Positions 40,744 to 42,241 of a stretch of DNA of 42,241 nucleotides are shown here, piece after piece; the stretch's first letter is position 1; every line of letters begins with the position of its first letter. Source of the stretch: CAYQOX01 sp964419335 (GTDB lineage Bacteria > Hinthialibacterota > Hinthialibacteria > Hinthialibacterales > Hinthialibacteraceae); the NCBI GenBank assembly GCA_964419335.1, contig CAYQOX010000038.1, positions 1 to 42,241 of the forward strand, written 5' to 3'. The notes beneath the pieces were generated by a model that did no database searches, had not been told where the DNA came from, and worked only from the letters and a program-made list of their open reading frames with translations. The position numbers and the translations under genes were made by a program.

Positions 40744-42216
40744 ATGGCTGACCCCAAACAAAATATACGGCAAGAACGTATCGAACAGATCCAAGAACTG
40801 CGAGAGCAAGGGATTCAACCCTACCCCGATCGTTTTGAACGTACCCACAAGATCGAACAAGCCTTACAGCTGGCCGAGGGTGAAAAGGATGTTCGAATCG
40901 CGGGCCGTGTGATTGCGCTGCGCAAGATGGGGAAACTCAGCTTTGCTCATATCCAAGACGCCCGAGCCAAAATCCAACTTTGTTTTACTCAAAATGATCT
41001 CGAGTCGGATCAATATAAATTCTTCAAAAAAATGATCCATATTGGAGATTTTGTCGGAGCGGAGGGCGAACTTTTCGTAACGAAAACCGGAGAGAAGACT
41101 CTACGTGTAAACCAATTTCAGATTCTATCTAAAGCCTTGTTAACGCTGCCGGAAAAATGGCACGGCCTCACGGATCAGGAGACTCGCTACCGTCAACGCT
41201 ATCTCGATCTCATCGTCAACGAGAATAGCCGTAAGATTTTCGAAACGCGCCGCGCCATTATCCGTGAACTTCGAAATCAACTGGAGGAACATGAATTTAT
41301 CGAAGTCGAAACTCCGATTCTTCAAAATAAACCCTCCGGAGCCATGGCTAAACCCTTCAAAACTCATCACAACGCCATGGATATTGACCTCTATCTTCGC
41401 ATCGCTCCCGAAACTTATCTCAAGCGCTTGATTGTCGGCGGCTATGATCGCGTCTTCGAGTTTGCCCATTGTTTCCGCAATGAGGGGATATCGACCGCTC
41501 ACTTGCAGGAATTTCTGATGCTGGAATATTACGCTGCCTATTGGAACTACCAGGACAACATGGATTTCACCGAGAAACTCATCTCGGAACTGGTAAAGAA
41601 TGTCATGGGCTCGTATGTCTTCGAATACATGGGTGAAACCGTCGATTTTACTCCGCCATGGCCTCGAAAAACTTTGCGTGAGGTTGTTCTCGAAGGCACC
41701 GGGATTGATATTAACGAACACAAAGAGCGTGAGGATTTTCTCCAGGCGATTGAGGCTAAAGGGATTTCAATGGCCGATGTCAAAGTTGAGAACCTCGGTT
41801 GGGGGCCGTTGGTGGATGCGCTGTATAAAAAGACCTGCCGCCCGTACATCCAATCGCCCCTGTTCCTTACCTCCCACCCAAAAGAACTCTCGCCTTTGGC
41901 ACGGGCGAATGATGAGGATCCCGAAATCACCGATCGCTTTCAACTTGTCGTTGCGGGCTTGGAGATTGTCAATGCCTATTCGGAGTTGGTGGATCCGATG
42001 GATCAGCGCGAACGTCTCGAAGCCCAACAGGCCTTACGGGATGCTGGGGATGACGAAGCCATGGAATTTGACGAAGATTATCTCACCTGCATGGAATACG
42101 GCATGCCGCCTATATCCGGCTGGGGGATGGGGATCGATCGCTTTGTCGCTTTGCTTATGGACGAGGAAAACATCAAAAACACAGTCTACTTCCCCCTCAT
42201 GCGCCCCCACGAGTAA
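40744..42216 (+). CDS. lysS: lysyl-tRNA synthetase, class II
   Basis: The 490-residue enzyme charges tRNA-Lys with lysine. The N-terminal OB-fold anticodon-binding domain (about 50-150) includes VRIAGRVIALRKMGKLSFAHIQDARAKIQL. The catalytic domain has ETRYRQRYLDLIVN (motif 1 region), FRNEGISTAHLQEFLMLEYYAAYW (motif 2) and GWGMGIDRFVALLMDEENIK (motif 3). The protein appears complete. The start at 40744 is chosen because MADPKQNIRQERIEQIQELREQG is the typical beginning; the frame is open upstream. TATAAT at 40673-40678 may be the -10 of its promoter, though no good -35 is visible. Confidence 0.96.
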   Translation: MADPKQNIRQERIEQIQELREQGIQPYPDRFERTHKIEQALQLAEGEKDVRIAGRVIALRKMGKLSFAHIQDARAKIQLCFTQNDLESDQYKFFKKMIHIGDFVGAEGELFVTKTGEKTLRVNQFQILSKALLTLPEKWHGLTDQETRYRQRYLDLIVNENSRKIFETRRAIIRELRNQLEEHEFIEVETPILQNKPSGAMAKPFKTHHNAMDIDLYLRIAPETYLKRLIVGGYDRVFEFAHCFRNEGISTAHLQEFLMLEYYAAYWNYQDNMDFTEKLISELVKNVMGSYVFEYMGETVDFTPPWPRKTLREVVLEGTGIDINEHKEREDFLQAIEAKGISMADVKVENLGWGPLVDALYKKTCRPYIQSPLFLTSHPKELSPLARANDEDPEITDRFQLVVAGLEIVNAYSELVDPMDQRERLEAQQALRDAGDDEAMEFDEDYLTCMEYGMPPISGWGMGIDRFVALLMDEENIKNTVYFPLMRPHE

Positions 42217-42241
42217 ATCTTGGACGCAAAGAGATGGGGGG

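Overview
The window reads as a chromosomal segment of a diderm, probably anaerobic or facultatively anaerobic bacterium from an under-sampled phylum. An LpxD-type acyltransferase points to lipid A and an outer membrane. A 1187-residue pyruvate:ferredoxin oxidoreductase points to low-potential carbon metabolism. Two large secreted LamG proteins, a pseudopilin, a Tat-type Gfo/Idh/MocA oxidoreductase and a DUF6807 protein recall planctomycete-like or Hydrogenedentota/Sumerlaeota/Hinthialibacterota-type genomes. That placement is inference from gene style only. Coding regions have intermediate GC, and several spacers are strikingly AT-rich.

Layout. 1-1037: AT-rich spacer without a convincing gene. 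1038-5616: lpxD-like gene, then a divergon of an ArsR-methyltransferase regulator (SahR type) facing metK-ahcY, the methyl cycle. 5617-6364: spacer with a GC-rich structured patch and a repeat also found at the window start. 6365-9079: secreted LamG protein. 9199-15031: four minus-strand genes, namely DUF6807 protein, Gfo/Idh/MocA oxidoreductase, DUSP23-like phosphatase, and a 1017-residue membrane protein with a PqqD-like start, a degenerate M50-like core and two C-terminal cyclic-nucleotide-binding folds. 15202-15916: frameshifted glycosyltransferase relic. 16465-21076: nifJ plus a dihydroorotate-dehydrogenase-like gene. 21196-22752: methyltransferase, then hicB, a hicA reading frame broken by an in-frame TGA, and a perfect 20-bp palindrome upstream. 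23041-26268: three-gene sugar operon (phosphomannose-isomerase-like, sugar epimerase-like, zinc alcohol dehydrogenase). 26595-26866: large-type SRP RNA. 27089-29931: dnaX-ybaB-recR. 30082-35615: SIS isomerase and overlapping ROK kinase, a degenerate M14-like secreted protein, and a phosphohexomutase. 35793-37563: Nudix hydrolase, DUF2203 protein, orphan secreted protein. 37834-42216: second LamG protein, pseudopilin, lysS.

How the genes fit together. metK makes S-adenosylmethionine, ahcY removes S-adenosylhomocysteine, and the divergent regulator probably senses one of these. nifJ and its partner supply acetyl-CoA and reduced ferredoxin. The sugar operon, SIS/ROK pair and phosphohexomutase suggest use or interconversion of hexose phosphates. 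The most unusual item is the pair at 11451-15031, which couples a probable protein phosphatase to a nucleotide-gated-looking membrane protein whose peptidase motif is absent. No CRISPR array, complete tRNA, rRNA or insertion sequence was seen.
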